Positions 8,431-17,504 are shown, counted from the stretch's first letter. The stretch is 56,473 nucleotides of DNA from Flavobacterium plurextorum (GCF_002217395.1 NZ_MUHD01000002.1:1-56473); one strand, 5' to 3'. Notes: generated by a model not told the origin, from the letters alone. Numbers and translations are program-made.

Positions 8431-8555
8431 ACCATATAAGTTATATAAGCACATTTTAGTTTGGAGCGTTTTTATGTACGCTTCTTATATTTGCTTAATT
8501 TTTCTAAGTCATATAAGAAACTCCAACTTATAATTTCTTATATAACTTATAAGGT
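8431..8555. repeat. Interspersed hairpin repeat, ATATAAG family, copy 2
   Basis: Left arm ACCATATAAGTTATATAAG (8431-8449) and right arm CTTATATAACTTATAAGGT (8537-8555) are near-perfect complements separated by 87 nt. It fills the gap between the MBL-rhodanese gene and the first YeeE/YedE gene. Confidence 0.8.
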
Positions 8556-8582
8556 AAAAAACACTTAATATTTTAATTATAT

Positions 8583-9152
8583 ATGAGTTTACTAGAAATT
8601 TTAAAAGAACCTTGGCCTTGGTACGTTTCAGGCCCGTTGATTGGTTTAACAGTTCCTATTTTATTGATTATCGGAAATAAATCTTTCGGGATTAGTTCTT
8701 CGCTTCGTCATATTTGTGCGGCTTGTATTCCTGCAAATATTTCATTCTTTAAATACGATTGGAAAAAAGAAAGTTGGAATTTATTCTTCGTTTTCGGAAT
8801 TTTTCTTGGCGGAGTTATCGCTGCTTATTTCCTTTCAAATCCAAATCCTGTTCAAATTACTCCTGAACTTTCAGAGCAGTTAGCGACTTACGGAATTACT
8901 GATCATTCTGGTTTAGTTCCAGCACAATTATTCTCTTGGGAAAGTTTATTAACGCTTCGCGGATTTATAATGATTGTTGTAGGCGGATTTTTAGTTGGCT
9001 TTGGAACACGTTACGCCGGCGGATGTACAAGCGGACACGCGATTATGGGAATTTCAAATTTACAATGGCCTTCATTAGTAGCAACAATCTGTTTTATGAT
9101 TGGCGGTTTTGTAATGTCACTTTTGATTTTACCTTATATTCTTTCACTTTAA
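8583..9152 (+). CDS. YeeE/YedE-family sulfur transporter, N-terminal half protein
   Basis: A 189-residue membrane protein with about four or five hydrophobic helices. The family motif with a conserved cysteine is seen as YAGGCTSGHAIMG at about residues 144-156. The full-length YeeE of Escherichia coli imports thiosulfate through conserved cysteines; Bacteroidota often split it in two. This gene starts 171 nt after the MBL-rhodanese gene and ends 10 nt before the partner half, so the two halves are almost certainly co-translated and form one transporter. Thiosulfate or another sulfane-sulfur anion is the inferred substrate. Confidence 0.87.
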   Translation: MSLLEILKEPWPWYVSGPLIGLTVPILLIIGNKSFGISSSLRHICAACIPANISFFKYDWKKESWNLFFVFGIFLGGVIAAYFLSNPNPVQITPELSEQLATYGITDHSGLVPAQLFSWESLLTLRGFIMIVVGGFLVGFGTRYAGGCTSGHAIMGISNLQWPSLVATICFMIGGFVMSLLILPYILSL

Positions 9153-9162
9153 AATTTCAAAA

Positions 9163-9642
9163 ATGAGTAATTTAGAAAATAAAAATACAGACACGGAAGG
9201 AATCAACGGAAGTCAAATAAAAGATTCAGGATTCGCAAATCTTAAATATCTTATTGTTGGAATTCTTTTTGGAATTGTATTCGTAAAAGCAGAAATTATC
9301 AGCTGGTTTCGTATTCAGGAAATGTTTCACTTGCAATCTTTCTTTATGTATGGCGTAATCGGAAGTGCAGTTGTTGTTGGTGTAATATCTGTTTTTATCA
9401 TTAAAAAATTCAATATTAAAACCCTTCAAGGAGAGAAAATCGAAATTCAGCCAAAGACTTTCAGTAAAGGGCAAATCTACGGCGGTTTATTATTTGGTTT
9501 TGGATGGGCAATTACTGGAGCTTGTCCTGGGCCGCTTTTCGCTCAAATTGGTACTGGTGCAACTGTAATTTCAGTAACCTTATTAAGTGCCATTGCAGGA
9601 ACTTGGTTTTATGGTTTGATTAAAGACAAACTTCCTCATTAA
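9163..9642 (+). CDS. YeeE/YedE-family (DUF6691-type) sulfur transporter, C-terminal half protein
   Basis: A 159-residue membrane protein with four hydrophobic segments after a polar N-terminus of about 25 residues. The second conserved cysteine motif of the family is present as GWAITGACPGPLFAQIG near residues 117-133. It complements the CTSGH motif of the preceding gene, so the two probably make one pore. The 10-nt gap to the upstream gene and a terminator just downstream define a compact transporter unit after the persulfide dioxygenase-like gene. Confidence 0.87.
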   Translation: MSNLENKNTDTEGINGSQIKDSGFANLKYLIVGILFGIVFVKAEIISWFRIQEMFHLQSFFMYGVIGSAVVVGVISVFIIKKFNIKTLQGEKIEIQPKTFSKGQIYGGLLFGFGWAITGACPGPLFAQIGTGATVISVTLLSAIAGTWFYGLIKDKLPH

Positions 9643-9665
9643 ATAAAATTCTTTTCACATATTAT

Positions 9666-9706
9666 AACCCGACAGATTTCTAAAACCTGTCGGGTTTATT
9701 TTTTTT
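9666..9706 (+). terminator. Terminator of the persulfide/YeeE unit
   Basis: AACCCGACAG (9666-9675) pairs with CTGTCGGGTT (9687-9696) and is followed by a T-rich run to about 9706. Confidence 0.88.
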
Positions 9707-9842
9707 CAGAACTTTGGTTCACAGCTTCTTTATAGACAAATTTTCTTATTAAGAGTATTTCTTCGTTTTTGTTTCATTAAGTTTTATTAAGTTTACTATA
9801 CCAGATTTTATCTTACAAAAAACACCAATAAATCGATACTAT

Positions 9843-11420
9843 ATGAAACGTTCAGAACAATTGTCGAAACTAAAAAATACCGAACAGTGGGATGTAATTA
9901 TAATTGGTGGTGGAGCAAGCGGTCTTGGAACTGCTCTTGATGCGGCAAGCAGAGGTTATAAAACAATCTTACTTGAGGCGGTCGATTTTGCCAAAGGAAC
10001 TTCAAGCAGAAGCACCAAATTAGTTCACGGTGGAGTTCGCTATCTAGAACAGGGAAATATACACTTGGTTATAGAAGCTCTAAAAGAAAGAGGATTACTC
10101 GCTAAAAATGCTGGTCACTTAGTTAAAAATCAATCTTTTGTAATTCCCAATTACAATTGGTGGGGCGGACTGTTTTATACTACTGGATTAACTATTTATG
10201 ATTTACTCGCTGGGCGTTTAAGCTTAGGCCGATCAAAATATATTTCGAAGAAAAAAACAATCGAAATGCTGCCAACCGTAGAAGAAAAAGGTTTAGTAAA
10301 TGGTGTTATTTACCATGACGGACAATTTGATGATTCTCGTTTGGCTATAAACCTTGCTCAAACTGCAGTAGAAAAAGGAGCTTGTCTTTTAAATTATTCT
10401 AAAGTTGTAAACTTATTAAAAGATGATAAAAACCAAATTATCGGTGTTGAAGCAATAGATCATGAAACTGGTGATCATTATAAAATAAAAGGTGCAGCAA
10501 TTATTAATGCAACCGGTGTTTTTACAAATGCCATTATGAAACTGAACGATACAGTTTACAAAAAGTATATTGTTCCAAGCCAAGGAATTCATCTTGTATT
10601 TGACAAATCATTTTTACCAAGCGATCACGCTTTGATGATTCCTAAAACAAGTGACGGACGAGTTTTATTTGCGGTACCTTGGCACAACAGAATTGTAGTT
10701 GGAACAACTGATACCTTAATTAGAAAACACAGTTTGGAACCTATTGCGCTTGAAAGCGAAATTGAATTTGTGTTGGAAAATGCACAGCGTTTTCTAGCTA
10801 AAAAACCAACAAGAGCCGACGTTTTATCCGTTTTTGCAGGTTTACGTCCTTTAGCTGCTCCTGAAGAAGAAGGAAAAAGTACCAAAGAAGTTTCGAGAAG
10901 CCATAAAATCATTGTTTCTGAAACGGGTTTAATAACAATTACCGGCGGCAAATGGACAACATACAGAAAAATCGCTGAAGACATTATAAATAAGGCAATC
11001 AAAAAGGGCAAATTACCTAATAAACCTTGCGTTACAGAACATCTTTCTATTCATGGAAATAAACCCACTACGACTTTAGAAAGAATGAATCATTTGTACA
11101 TCTATGGTTCTGATGTTCCTGAAATACTAGAATTACAAAAAAACGAACCAGAATTAAAAGAAAAACTTCATCCAGATCATGAATTTACAATGGCAGAAGT
11201 CGTTTGGGCAATTCGCTATGAAATGGCAAGAACCGTTGATGATATTTTGGCAAGACGTGTACGCTTATTGTTCTTAGATGCCAGAGCTGCTATTGAGTCT
11301 TCAGAAAAAGTGGCAAGAGTACTGGCAAAAGAACTCGGACATGATGAAGCTTGGATACACAAAGAAATTTTAAACTTTAAAGGAATTTCGAAAGGTTTTC
11401 TTTTAAAAGAATTTCAATAG
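9843..11420 (+). CDS. glpD: FAD-dependent glycerol-3-phosphate dehydrogenase
   Basis: A 525-residue enzyme that oxidises sn-glycerol-3-phosphate to dihydroxyacetone phosphate and passes electrons to the quinone pool. The FAD dinucleotide-binding motif is IIIGGGASGLGTALDAASRG at about 19-38. The GlpD signature KGTSSRSTKLVHGGVRYLEQ follows at about 50-69. The C-terminal region carries the GlpD-type cap domain (EFTMAEVVWAIRYEMARTVDD). Length is usual. It is first in a glycerol module with glpK and glpF. The 227-bp gap to glpK holds a repeat, so glpD may be transcribed with or separately from glpKF. No GlpR-like regulator is nearby. Confidence 0.95.
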   Translation: MKRSEQLSKLKNTEQWDVIIIGGGASGLGTALDAASRGYKTILLEAVDFAKGTSSRSTKLVHGGVRYLEQGNIHLVIEALKERGLLAKNAGHLVKNQSFVIPNYNWWGGLFYTTGLTIYDLLAGRLSLGRSKYISKKKTIEMLPTVEEKGLVNGVIYHDGQFDDSRLAINLAQTAVEKGACLLNYSKVVNLLKDDKNQIIGVEAIDHETGDHYKIKGAAIINATGVFTNAIMKLNDTVYKKYIVPSQGIHLVFDKSFLPSDHALMIPKTSDGRVLFAVPWHNRIVVGTTDTLIRKHSLEPIALESEIEFVLENAQRFLAKKPTRADVLSVFAGLRPLAAPEEEGKSTKEVSRSHKIIVSETGLITITGGKWTTYRKIAEDIINKAIKKGKLPNKPCVTEHLSIHGNKPTTTLERMNHLYIYGSDVPEILELQKNEPELKEKLHPDHEFTMAEVVWAIRYEMARTVDDILARRVRLLFLDARAAIESSEKVARVLAKELGHDEAWIHKEILNFKGISKGFLLKEFQ

Positions 11421-11460
11421 ACTTTTACTAACTTAAACCCGTTGGATGGAATTACTTTTA

Positions 11461-11600
11461 ACACATAGAAACATAGCTTTTGCAGTCAAAAATTAGGCGT
11501 TTCACTTTTTTTAAATATACATAGCCGTGCTATGCAAAAGAAACGTGTTTCTTTTTGTCTCCTTTTTTTAAACATAAAATCTATGTTTCTATGTGTTAGA
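11461..11600. repeat. Interspersed inverted repeat, ACACATAG family
   Basis: Left arm ACACATAG plus AAACATAG (11461-11476) and right arm CTATGTTT plus CTATGTGT (11581-11596) are complementary two-word arrays with an exact 8-nt period. The interior contains a further small hairpin around the ATAGC words. It occupies most of the glpD-glpK gap. A related copy lies at 870-957. Confidence 0.8.
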
Positions 11601-11647
11601 TTTTTTTTCAATTATAGCCAACTGGTTAACTTAAAAACATATAAACC

Positions 11648-13144
11648 ATGCAGGAAAAATTAATTTTAGCACTGGATCAAGGAACTACTTCCTCAAGAGC
11701 TATAGTCTTTAATCATGGCGGAGAAATTGTAAGTATTTCGCAAAAAACTTTTAAGCAAATTTTTCCAAAACCAGGATGGGTAGAACATAACCCAAACGAA
11801 ATTTGGTCTTCTCAAATTAGTGTAGCCGCAGAAGTAATTGCTAAAGTAGGAATCTCTGGTAGAGAAATAGCTGCAATTGGCATCACCAATCAACGAGAAA
11901 CTACAATTGTTTGGGATCGTGAAACAAGTGAACCTGTTTACAATGCAATTGTTTGGCAAGATCGCAGAACTGCAAAATATTGTGACAAACTAAAAGCACA
12001 AGGACATGCCGAAATGATTCAGACAAAAACTGGATTACTTCTGGATGCCTATTTTTCTGGAACTAAAGTAAAATGGATTTTAGACAACGTTCCCGGAGCA
12101 CGAAAAAAAGCGGAAGAAGGAAAACTTTGTTTTGGAACTGTAGACACTTGGCTTATATGGAAATTAACCCGAAGTAAATTATTTATGACGGATGTTTCTA
12201 ATGCCAGTAGAACTTTACTATTCAATATACATACTTTAGAATGGGACGATGAGTTATTAGAACTTTTTGATATTCCAAGAGCCATGCTGCCTGAAGTAAA
12301 AGAAAGCAGTACCATTTATGGAGAGACTTCTACTACCCTATTTTCAACAAAAATTCCTATTGCCGGCGTTGCAGGAGATCAGCAAGCAGCACTTTTTGGT
12401 CAGTTGTGTACAACTTCAGGAATGATAAAGAATACTTATGGAACAGGTTGTTTTGTGTTAATGAATACGGGGATAAAGCCTATTCGTTCCACAAACCATT
12501 TATTGACTACTGTAGCCTGGAAAATTAACGGCAAGACAACCTATGCTTTAGAAGGAAGCGTTTTTGTTGGAGGTGCAGCTGTGCAATGGTTAAGAGATGG
12601 TGCAAAAATGATTAATACATCAGAAGAAATAGAAACGCTGGCAGCCAGTGTTCCTGATAACGGAGGTGTTTATTTTGTCCCAGCACTAACTGGTTTAGGA
12701 GCTCCGCATTGGGATCAATATGCTAGAGGTGCAATTTTTGGAATAACAAGAGGAACCACCAGTGCACATATTGCCCGAGCTACTTTAGAAGGAATTGCTT
12801 ATCAGGTTAATGATTTGCTAAAAGCTATGGAAGCAGATTATGGAGGAAAAGGAAAAGAATTAAGAGTCGATGGCGGTGCAGCAACCAATAATTTACTAAT
12901 GCAATTTCAGTCAGACATTTATGGAAAAACCGTTACAAGACCCAAAACACTCGAAACTACAGCTTTGGGTGCCGCATATTTAGCTGGACTTGCTGTAGGA
13001 TACTGGTCAAGCTTAGAGGATCTAAAAGAACAATGGTCAATCGATCGCGTATTTTCTCCACAAATGCCAAAACCAGAAGTAAATAAATTGGTAAAAAACT
13101 GGAATAAGGCCATTGGACGTGCATCAGACTGGATTGAAGAATAA
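11648..13144 (+). CDS. glpK: Glycerol kinase
   Basis: A 498-residue FGGY-family kinase that phosphorylates glycerol to sn-glycerol-3-phosphate, the substrate of the preceding glpD product. The N-terminal phosphate loop [15 protein letters not shown] is at about 6-20, followed by [11 protein letters not shown] and the glycerol-binding [11 protein letters not shown] segment. The C-terminal FGGY half carries [20 protein letters not shown] and [14 protein letters not shown]. Length matches the family. It lies 17 nt before glpF, so the two are one transcription unit. Confidence 0.97.
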   Translation: MQEKLILALDQGTTSSRAIVFNHGGEIVSISQKTFKQIFPKPGWVEHNPNEIWSSQISVAAEVIAKVGISGREIAAIGITNQRETTIVWDRETSEPVYNAIVWQDRRTAKYCDKLKAQGHAEMIQTKTGLLLDAYFSGTKVKWILDNVPGARKKAEEGKLCFGTVDTWLIWKLTRSKLFMTDVSNASRTLLFNIHTLEWDDELLELFDIPRAMLPEVKESSTIYGETSTTLFSTKIPIAGVAGDQQAALFGQLCTTSGMIKNTYGTGCFVLMNTGIKPIRSTNHLLTTVAWKINGKTTYALEGSVFVGGAAVQWLRDGAKMINTSEEIETLAASVPDNGGVYFVPALTGLGAPHWDQYARGAIFGITRGTTSAHIARATLEGIAYQVNDLLKAMEADYGGKGKELRVDGGAATNNLLMQFQSDIYGKTVTRPKTLETTALGAAYLAGLAVGYWSSLEDLKEQWSIDRVFSPQMPKPEVNKLVKNWNKAIGRASDWIEE

Positions 13145-13161
13145 AATTAAAAAACAAAAAT

Positions 13162-13893
13162 ATGACTCCTTTTACAGCAGAAATTTTAGGCACGATGTTA
13201 ATGATTTTATTAGGAAACGGCGTTGTTGCAAACGTTGTACTTAAAGACACTAAAGGAAATAATTCGGGCTGGATTGTTATCACCACCGCTTGGGCATTTG
13301 CTGTTTTTGTAGGCGTAACTGTTGCGGGACCAATAAGCGGCGCACATTTAAATCCGATTGTTACACTCGGTTTGGCTCTTATTGGCAAATTTGCTTGGAA
13401 TTTAGTTCCTGCTTACATTCTCGCTCAAATGATTGGCGCAATGTCAGGAGCCTTTTTAGTCTGGTTATCTCATAAAGATCATTTTGCAATAACAGAAGAT
13501 GAAGGAACAAAACTTGCCTGTTTCTCTACATCACCAGCAATCAAAAATAATGTATCAAACTTAATCAGTGAGATAATTGCCACTTTCGTTTTAATTTTTA
13601 CAATCTTTTATATTGCAGGACCAAGTTTAAAAATTACAGCCGATTCTAATGCTGCAATTGGTTTAGGAACCATTGGAGCTCTTCCGGTAGCAATATTGGT
13701 ATGGGTAATCGGTCTGTCTTTAGGAGGAACCACAGGTTATGCCATAAACCCTGCAAGAGATTTAGGTCCAAGAATTGTACACGCGCTTTTACCTATAAAA
13801 GGAAGCAGCAATTGGAGATACGCCTGGATTCCAATTGTAGGACCAATAATTGGATCTTGTTTAGCGGCTGCTTTATATTTGGCACTTAATTAA
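13162..13893 (+). CDS. glpF: Aquaglyceroporin (MIP family) glycerol facilitator
   Basis: A 243-residue inner-membrane channel with six helices and two half-helices. The first pore motif reads GAHLNPIVT with Asn64-Pro65-Ile66, a change of the usual NPA to NPI. The second is canonical GYAINPARDLGPR (Asn196-Pro197-Ala198), with Asp200 and Arg204 in the positions typical of glycerol-conducting rather than strict water channels. It lies directly behind glpK, and the two enzymes would trap glycerol taken up by this channel. The NPI variant is seen in some bacterial homologues and is probably functional. Confidence 0.95.
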   Translation: MTPFTAEILGTMLMILLGNGVVANVVLKDTKGNNSGWIVITTAWAFAVFVGVTVAGPISGAHLNPIVTLGLALIGKFAWNLVPAYILAQMIGAMSGAFLVWLSHKDHFAITEDEGTKLACFSTSPAIKNNVSNLISEIIATFVLIFTIFYIAGPSLKITADSNAAIGLGTIGALPVAILVWVIGLSLGGTTGYAINPARDLGPRIVHALLPIKGSSNWRYAWIPIVGPIIGSCLAAALYLALN

Positions 13894-14252
13894 AATGTCA
13901 TATAACCTATAAATCTCTCCTATCGCGGACTCGCGTGAGGGATAGGAGAAATCCTGCCGAAGCAGTGCGGATAGCCCGACAGCATTGCGATAAGAGGGCG
14001 TATATGCGTTCAGTACTTTTGCCCGCTTATCGCAATGGTGGCACGTCCTGCTAGTAAAATATGCACCTTTAATTTTAATGTATTTCGGAAAATTTTGTCA
14101 AGTTTTGAAACTTTGACAAAGCTAAGTTCACTTTAAACTATCGTTAAATATAGAAGAGACCTATTTTTAAACTAAAAATTTATTCTATTTTTATACTAAT
14201 TATATAGAGTTTATAAGCTTTCTATTTTGTTTTGATTCAATTAACAAAAATT
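13894..14252. repeat. Gap with structured GC-rich hairpins
   Basis: No gene is visible. CTCTCCTATC near 13914 pairs with GATAGGAGA near 13942. ATTGCGATAAG at 13984-13994 pairs with CTTATCGCAAT at 14026-14036, with additional GGGC/GCCC pairing inside. The block is locally much more GC-rich than the surrounding DNA and looks like an interspersed palindromic element. A T-run suitable for termination is absent, so it is not called a terminator. From about 14060 the DNA is plain AT-rich sequence leading to the MarR promoter. Confidence 0.65.
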
Positions 14253-14263
14253 TAACATGACAC

Positions 14264-14305
14264 TTGTATATACAACTATTAAAAGTTATACATTTGTATA
14301 TACAA
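14264..14305 (+). promoter_or_regulatory. MarR operon promoter with twin palindromic operators
   Basis: The perfect 12-bp palindrome TTGTATATACAA occurs at 14264-14275 and at 14294-14305, exactly 30 bp apart. A Bacteroidota promoter fits between them: the -33 TTG is the first three bases of palindrome one (14264-14266) and the -7 element TACATTTG (14289-14296) ends in palindrome two, with a 22-nt spacer. Binding of the MarR protein here would block both elements. Confidence 0.8.
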
Positions 14306-14322
14306 ATTATACACTTACGACT

Positions 14323-14784
14323 ATGACAATTGAAGAGGTTATTAAGAGTACAGTTAAGATGGATAATGCGAAAAAAGTTATTCTGAATATCATGTACACA
14401 CAGAATGTGATTCAGGATCATTTCAACGATTTAATAAAACCGTATGATTTATCTGGAGAGCAATATAATGTGTTACGTATACTAAGAGGACAAAAAGGAA
14501 ATCCTGCTAATATGTGTGTAATACAAGAACGCATGCTGGCAAAAACAAGTAACACAACACGATTAGTTGACAAATTACTGCTAAAGGAATTTGTTACTAG
14601 AAATGTATGTCCGAACAATAGACGAAAAATTGAAGTGTTAATTACGCAAAAAGGATTAGACGTTTTAAAAGAATTAGATCCGAAAGTAGATGAGCACGAA
14701 CGCGCATTTGCCGAGAATATAAATCCTGAAGAATTAGAATTATTAAATCAATTATTAGAAAAATACAGAACCCAACAAAATTAA
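14323..14784 (+). CDS. MarR-family transcriptional regulator
   Basis: A 153-residue winged-HTH dimeric repressor. The HTH and wing cover roughly residues 38-103 (DLSGEQYNVLRILRGQKG, then MLAKTSNTTRLVDKLLLK, then NRRKIEVLITQKG). Cys69 and Cys96 could serve redox sensing, as in OhrR or YodB-type relatives, but this is not shown. The frame is open from 14257, but that upstream start lies before the predicted transcription start, so ATG at 14323 is used. It is followed after 4 nt by a nitroreductase-family gene and then a YceI gene. The expected role is repression of this operon until an electrophile or oxidant appears. Confidence 0.9.
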   Translation: MTIEEVIKSTVKMDNAKKVILNIMYTQNVIQDHFNDLIKPYDLSGEQYNVLRILRGQKGNPANMCVIQERMLAKTSNTTRLVDKLLLKEFVTRNVCPNNRRKIEVLITQKGLDVLKELDPKVDEHERAFAENINPEELELLNQLLEKYRTQQN

Positions 14785-14788
14785 TATT

Positions 14789-15421
14789 ATGAGCACATTA
14801 TTAGAAAATTTGAACTGGAGATATGCAACAAAAAAGTTTGATGCGACCAAAAAAATATCTGCAGCAGATTTAAATACATTAAAGGAAGCTGTTAGATTAG
14901 CTGCTTCTTCATACGGACTACAACCTTTTAAAGTTGTTCTTGTAGAAAACCCAGAAATTAGAGAAAAATTAAAAGCTGCGGCTTGGGGACAAACTCAAAT
15001 CACAGATGCTTCTAATTTATTTGTTTTTGCAAATGATTTAAATGCAGGACCAGAATCTGTGGCTGCTTACATTAAAAACATCAGCGAAACAAGAGGTCTT
15101 CCAACTGAAGCTTTAGGCGGATTTGCAGATATGATGAACGGAGTTATCTCAAACTTATCACAAGAAGCTAAAAACATCTGGACTTCAAAACAAACTTATA
15201 TTGCTTTAGGAACTTTATTGGCTGCTGCTGCCGAATTAAAAATCGATGCAACACCAATGGAAGGTTTTAATCCTGCACAATTCAATGAAATTTTAGGTTT
15301 CGATAAACTAGGCTTAAATGCAGCAGTTATCGCAACTGTAGGTTACAGACATGATGAGGACGAAGCTCAACATTACAAAAAAGTTAGAAAATCTCAAGAG
15401 GAATTATTTATCACTATATAA
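14789..15421 (+). CDS. NAD(P)H-dependent oxidoreductase, nitroreductase family
   Basis: A 210-residue FMN flavoprotein. The N-terminal RYATKKFDATKKISAADL segment and the AVRLAASSYGLQPFKVVLVE segment (about 10-56) are the FMN-binding signature of the NfsB/DrgA-like group. The GMEGF-like motif appears as DATPMEGFNPAQFNEILG near 151-168. The reaction is two-electron reduction of quinones, nitroaromatics or similar electrophiles. Its position 4 nt behind a MarR gene strongly suggests MarR-controlled inducible detoxification. Confidence 0.9.
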   Translation: MSTLLENLNWRYATKKFDATKKISAADLNTLKEAVRLAASSYGLQPFKVVLVENPEIREKLKAAAWGQTQITDASNLFVFANDLNAGPESVAAYIKNISETRGLPTEALGGFADMMNGVISNLSQEAKNIWTSKQTYIALGTLLAAAAELKIDATPMEGFNPAQFNEILGFDKLGLNAAVIATVGYRHDEDEAQHYKKVRKSQEELFITI

Positions 15422-15455
15422 TTATTATTATTAATCCAAAATCAATTTTAACAAC

Positions 15456-16022
15456 ATGAAAAATTTAAAAACAATTGCATTAGCATTATTCGTAGCAGCG
15501 GCTAGTATTTCAGTAAATGCTCAAACTAAAAAAATCGATGTGAAAGCATCTACTATCAAATGGGTAGGTAAAAAAGTAACTGGAGAGCACTCTGGAACAG
15601 TAAACTTTAAAGAAGGAGCTGTAGTTTTCAAAGGAAAAAAATTAACTGGAGGAAACTTTACAGTTGATATGACTTCATTAACTGCAACTGACTTAACTGG
15701 AGAATACCAAGGAAAATTAAACGGTCACTTGAAAGCTGATGATTTCTTTGGAACTGATAAATTTCCAACTGCAAAATTAGTTTTCAAAACTATCGGAGCT
15801 AAAGCAACTGACGTTTATACTGTAACTGCAGACTTAACTATTAAAGGAATCACTAAACCAGTAACTTTTGATATTACTGTAAAAGGAAACACTGCAACAA
15901 CTGCATTTAAAGTTGACAGAACTAAATACGATATCAAATATAACTCTGGTAACTTCTTCCAAAACTTAGGAGACAAAACTATCAATGACGATTTCGAATT
16001 AGCTGTAGCTTTAAAGTTCTAA
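15456..16022 (+). CDS. YceI-family periplasmic lipid-binding-like protein
   Basis: A 188-residue exported protein with a signal peptide (about 1-22, ending VNAQ). The mature part is the YceI lipocalin-like beta-barrel: DVKASTIKWVGKKVTGEHSGTVNFKEG, later LKADDFFGTDKFPTAKLVF and the TVKGITKPVTFDITV-like strands. YceI proteins bind polyisoprenoid-type lipids in structural studies; their cellular role is unclear. Codon use is strongly A-ending and the sequence is lysine-rich, typical of a highly expressed flavobacterial protein. Third gene of the MarR operon, 34 nt after the nitroreductase gene. Confidence 0.92.
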   Translation: MKNLKTIALALFVAAASISVNAQTKKIDVKASTIKWVGKKVTGEHSGTVNFKEGAVVFKGKKLTGGNFTVDMTSLTATDLTGEYQGKLNGHLKADDFFGTDKFPTAKLVFKTIGAKATDVYTVTADLTIKGITKPVTFDITVKGNTATTAFKVDRTKYDIKYNSGNFFQNLGDKTINDDFELAVALKF

Positions 16023-16050
16023 TTTAAGACTTACTAATTCATATATAAGA

Positions 16051-16090
16051 AAAACCCTAACAGATTGATTCTGTTAGGGTTTTTTCTTTT
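16051..16090 (+). terminator. Terminator of the MarR operon
   Basis: AAAACCCTAACAG (16051-16063) pairs perfectly with CTGTTAGGGTTTT (16071-16083) across a 7-nt loop, followed by a T-rich tail. Confidence 0.92.
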
Positions 16091-16173
16091 AAACTTTTCA
16101 AAAACATAACGTTCTTAATACTACAATAACGCTTTCATAATAACTACAGCCATTTTGATTAACATTCGGCTTC

Positions 16174-16181
16174 TACTTTTG
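16174..16181 (+). promoter_or_regulatory. Likely promoter of the beta-helix gene
   Basis: TACTTTTG at 16174-16181 matches TAnnTTTG. A TTTTG ends at 16157, giving a 16-nt spacer. Transcription would start near 16188, so the coding start must lie downstream of that. Confidence 0.5.
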
Positions 16182-16223
16182 AGCATCTTAAAAAATCAAA
16201 AACTAGAAATCAAAATCGTAGTT

Positions 16224-17504
16224 ATGAAAACAAAAATACATATTGTACTTTTTACGCTTCTAAACGCTTTTCTTCTTCAAGCGCAGCAGCAGCCAAAAGG
16301 AATTTTTGGCAGCACAAACTGGATGAACAATTGGACTAACTTTAAACCTGCAAATACCGAATATAATGAAGCTACCAATATTATCGCAGGAAATATTGAC
16401 AAAGACACCAAGTTAGTAAAACGCAATACTTATCAATTAGTTGGCGTTGTTTATGTAACAAATAATGCAACTTTAACAATTGAACCCGGCACCGTTATTC
16501 GAGGAGATGACAAAACCTGCGGTACTCTTGTAGTAACAAATGGAGCCAAAATTATCGCCGAAGGTCTTGAAACTGATCCTATCGTTTTTACTTCAAACAA
16601 AGAAATTTCGGAAAGACGTCCAGGCGACTGGGGTGGAATTATTATTCTAGGTAAAGCACCAATAAATTCTCTTGGCGGTGTTCATATTCTTCCTTTCAAT
16701 TTAGAACCTATGTTAAATCACTACGGAGGTTCTGATGCTGAGGATAACTCTGGAATTTTAAAATATGTGCGAATTGAATATTCTGGTCGTAAATTAAGTG
16801 CTTTAAAAGAGTTAAACGGACTTTCACTCGCTGGTGTTGGGCGAAAAACTACCTTAAGTAATATACAAATAAGCTTCTCAAACGATGATTCTTTTGAATG
16901 TTACGGAGGTGATTTGAACCTAAACAACCTTATTTCTTATCGAACTACTGATGATGATTTTGATTTTACGCAAGGTGCACAAATCAACATTAATAACAGT
17001 ATTGCAATTCGTCATCCGTTTTCATCAGACATTTCAGGATCTAGATGTTTTGAAGTTGATTCATATGATAAAATTGAAAATACGGATATGACAAAAAAGA
17101 TGACAAAGATAAACGCAAACAATATTACGTTAGTCAATCTCGAAGAAAACAACCAAGGTTTAGTAAGAGAATCTGTTTATGTGAGAGAAAATACCTTTTT
17201 CAATTTAAACAACAGTATTGTTTCAGGCTTCTCTCCTTTTGTTTTATTAGAAGGAAATATTGGAAACGGCGAAGTAAATTTGTCTAAATTAACTTTTAAA
17301 AACTTAATTATAAACAATTGCACAGGTGGTATTACAAGCGAATCTTCGGCTAGTAATTCGACAATTCAAAACTACTATACTACCGCTCAATCGAACATAG
17401 AATACACAAAATCTAAAAATACGGAGCTTTTTATGCTTCCAAATATTAAAAGTAATCCAGATTTTAGAGCAAACGTAAACAACACGCTGGCTATTGGAAA
17501 TTAA
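16224..17504 (+). CDS. Secreted parallel beta-helix protein of unknown function
   Basis: About 426 residues with a signal peptide (MKTKIHIVLFTLLNAFLLQAQ). The N-terminal third has short hydrophobic turns such as NNATLTIEPGTVIRGDD and GTLVVTNGAKIIAEG, then DWGGIIILGKAPIN, typical of right-handed beta-helix rungs; NN/DD-rich rungs continue to about residue 400. No T9SS C-terminal sorting domain is visible, so it is probably periplasmic or surface-bound rather than a type IX cargo. Such proteins are widespread and uncharacterised in Bacteroidota. The frame runs back to a TTG at 16155, but the promoter at 16174-16181 favours the ATG at 16224. Confidence 0.75.
   Translation: MKTKIHIVLFTLLNAFLLQAQQQPKGIFGSTNWMNNWTNFKPANTEYNEATNIIAGNIDKDTKLVKRNTYQLVGVVYVTNNATLTIEPGTVIRGDDKTCGTLVVTNGAKIIAEGLETDPIVFTSNKEISERRPGDWGGIIILGKAPINSLGGVHILPFNLEPMLNHYGGSDAEDNSGILKYVRIEYSGRKLSALKELNGLSLAGVGRKTTLSNIQISFSNDDSFECYGGDLNLNNLISYRTTDDDFDFTQGAQININNSIAIRHPFSSDISGSRCFEVDSYDKIENTDMTKKMTKINANNITLVNLEENNQGLVRESVYVRENTFFNLNNSIVSGFSPFVLLEGNIGNGEVNLSKLTFKNLIINNCTGGITSESSASNSTIQNYYTTAQSNIEYTKSKNTELFMLPNIKSNPDFRANVNNTLAIGN

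Noticed and set aside
11421..11647. Riboswitch or regulatory leader before glpK
   Set aside because: The structure in this gap is explained by the ACACATAG inverted repeat, which also occurs at 870-957 away from glycerol genes.
13894..14060. Rho-independent terminator after glpF
   Set aside because: Hairpins are present but no T-tract follows, and the block looks like an interspersed GC-rich repeat instead.
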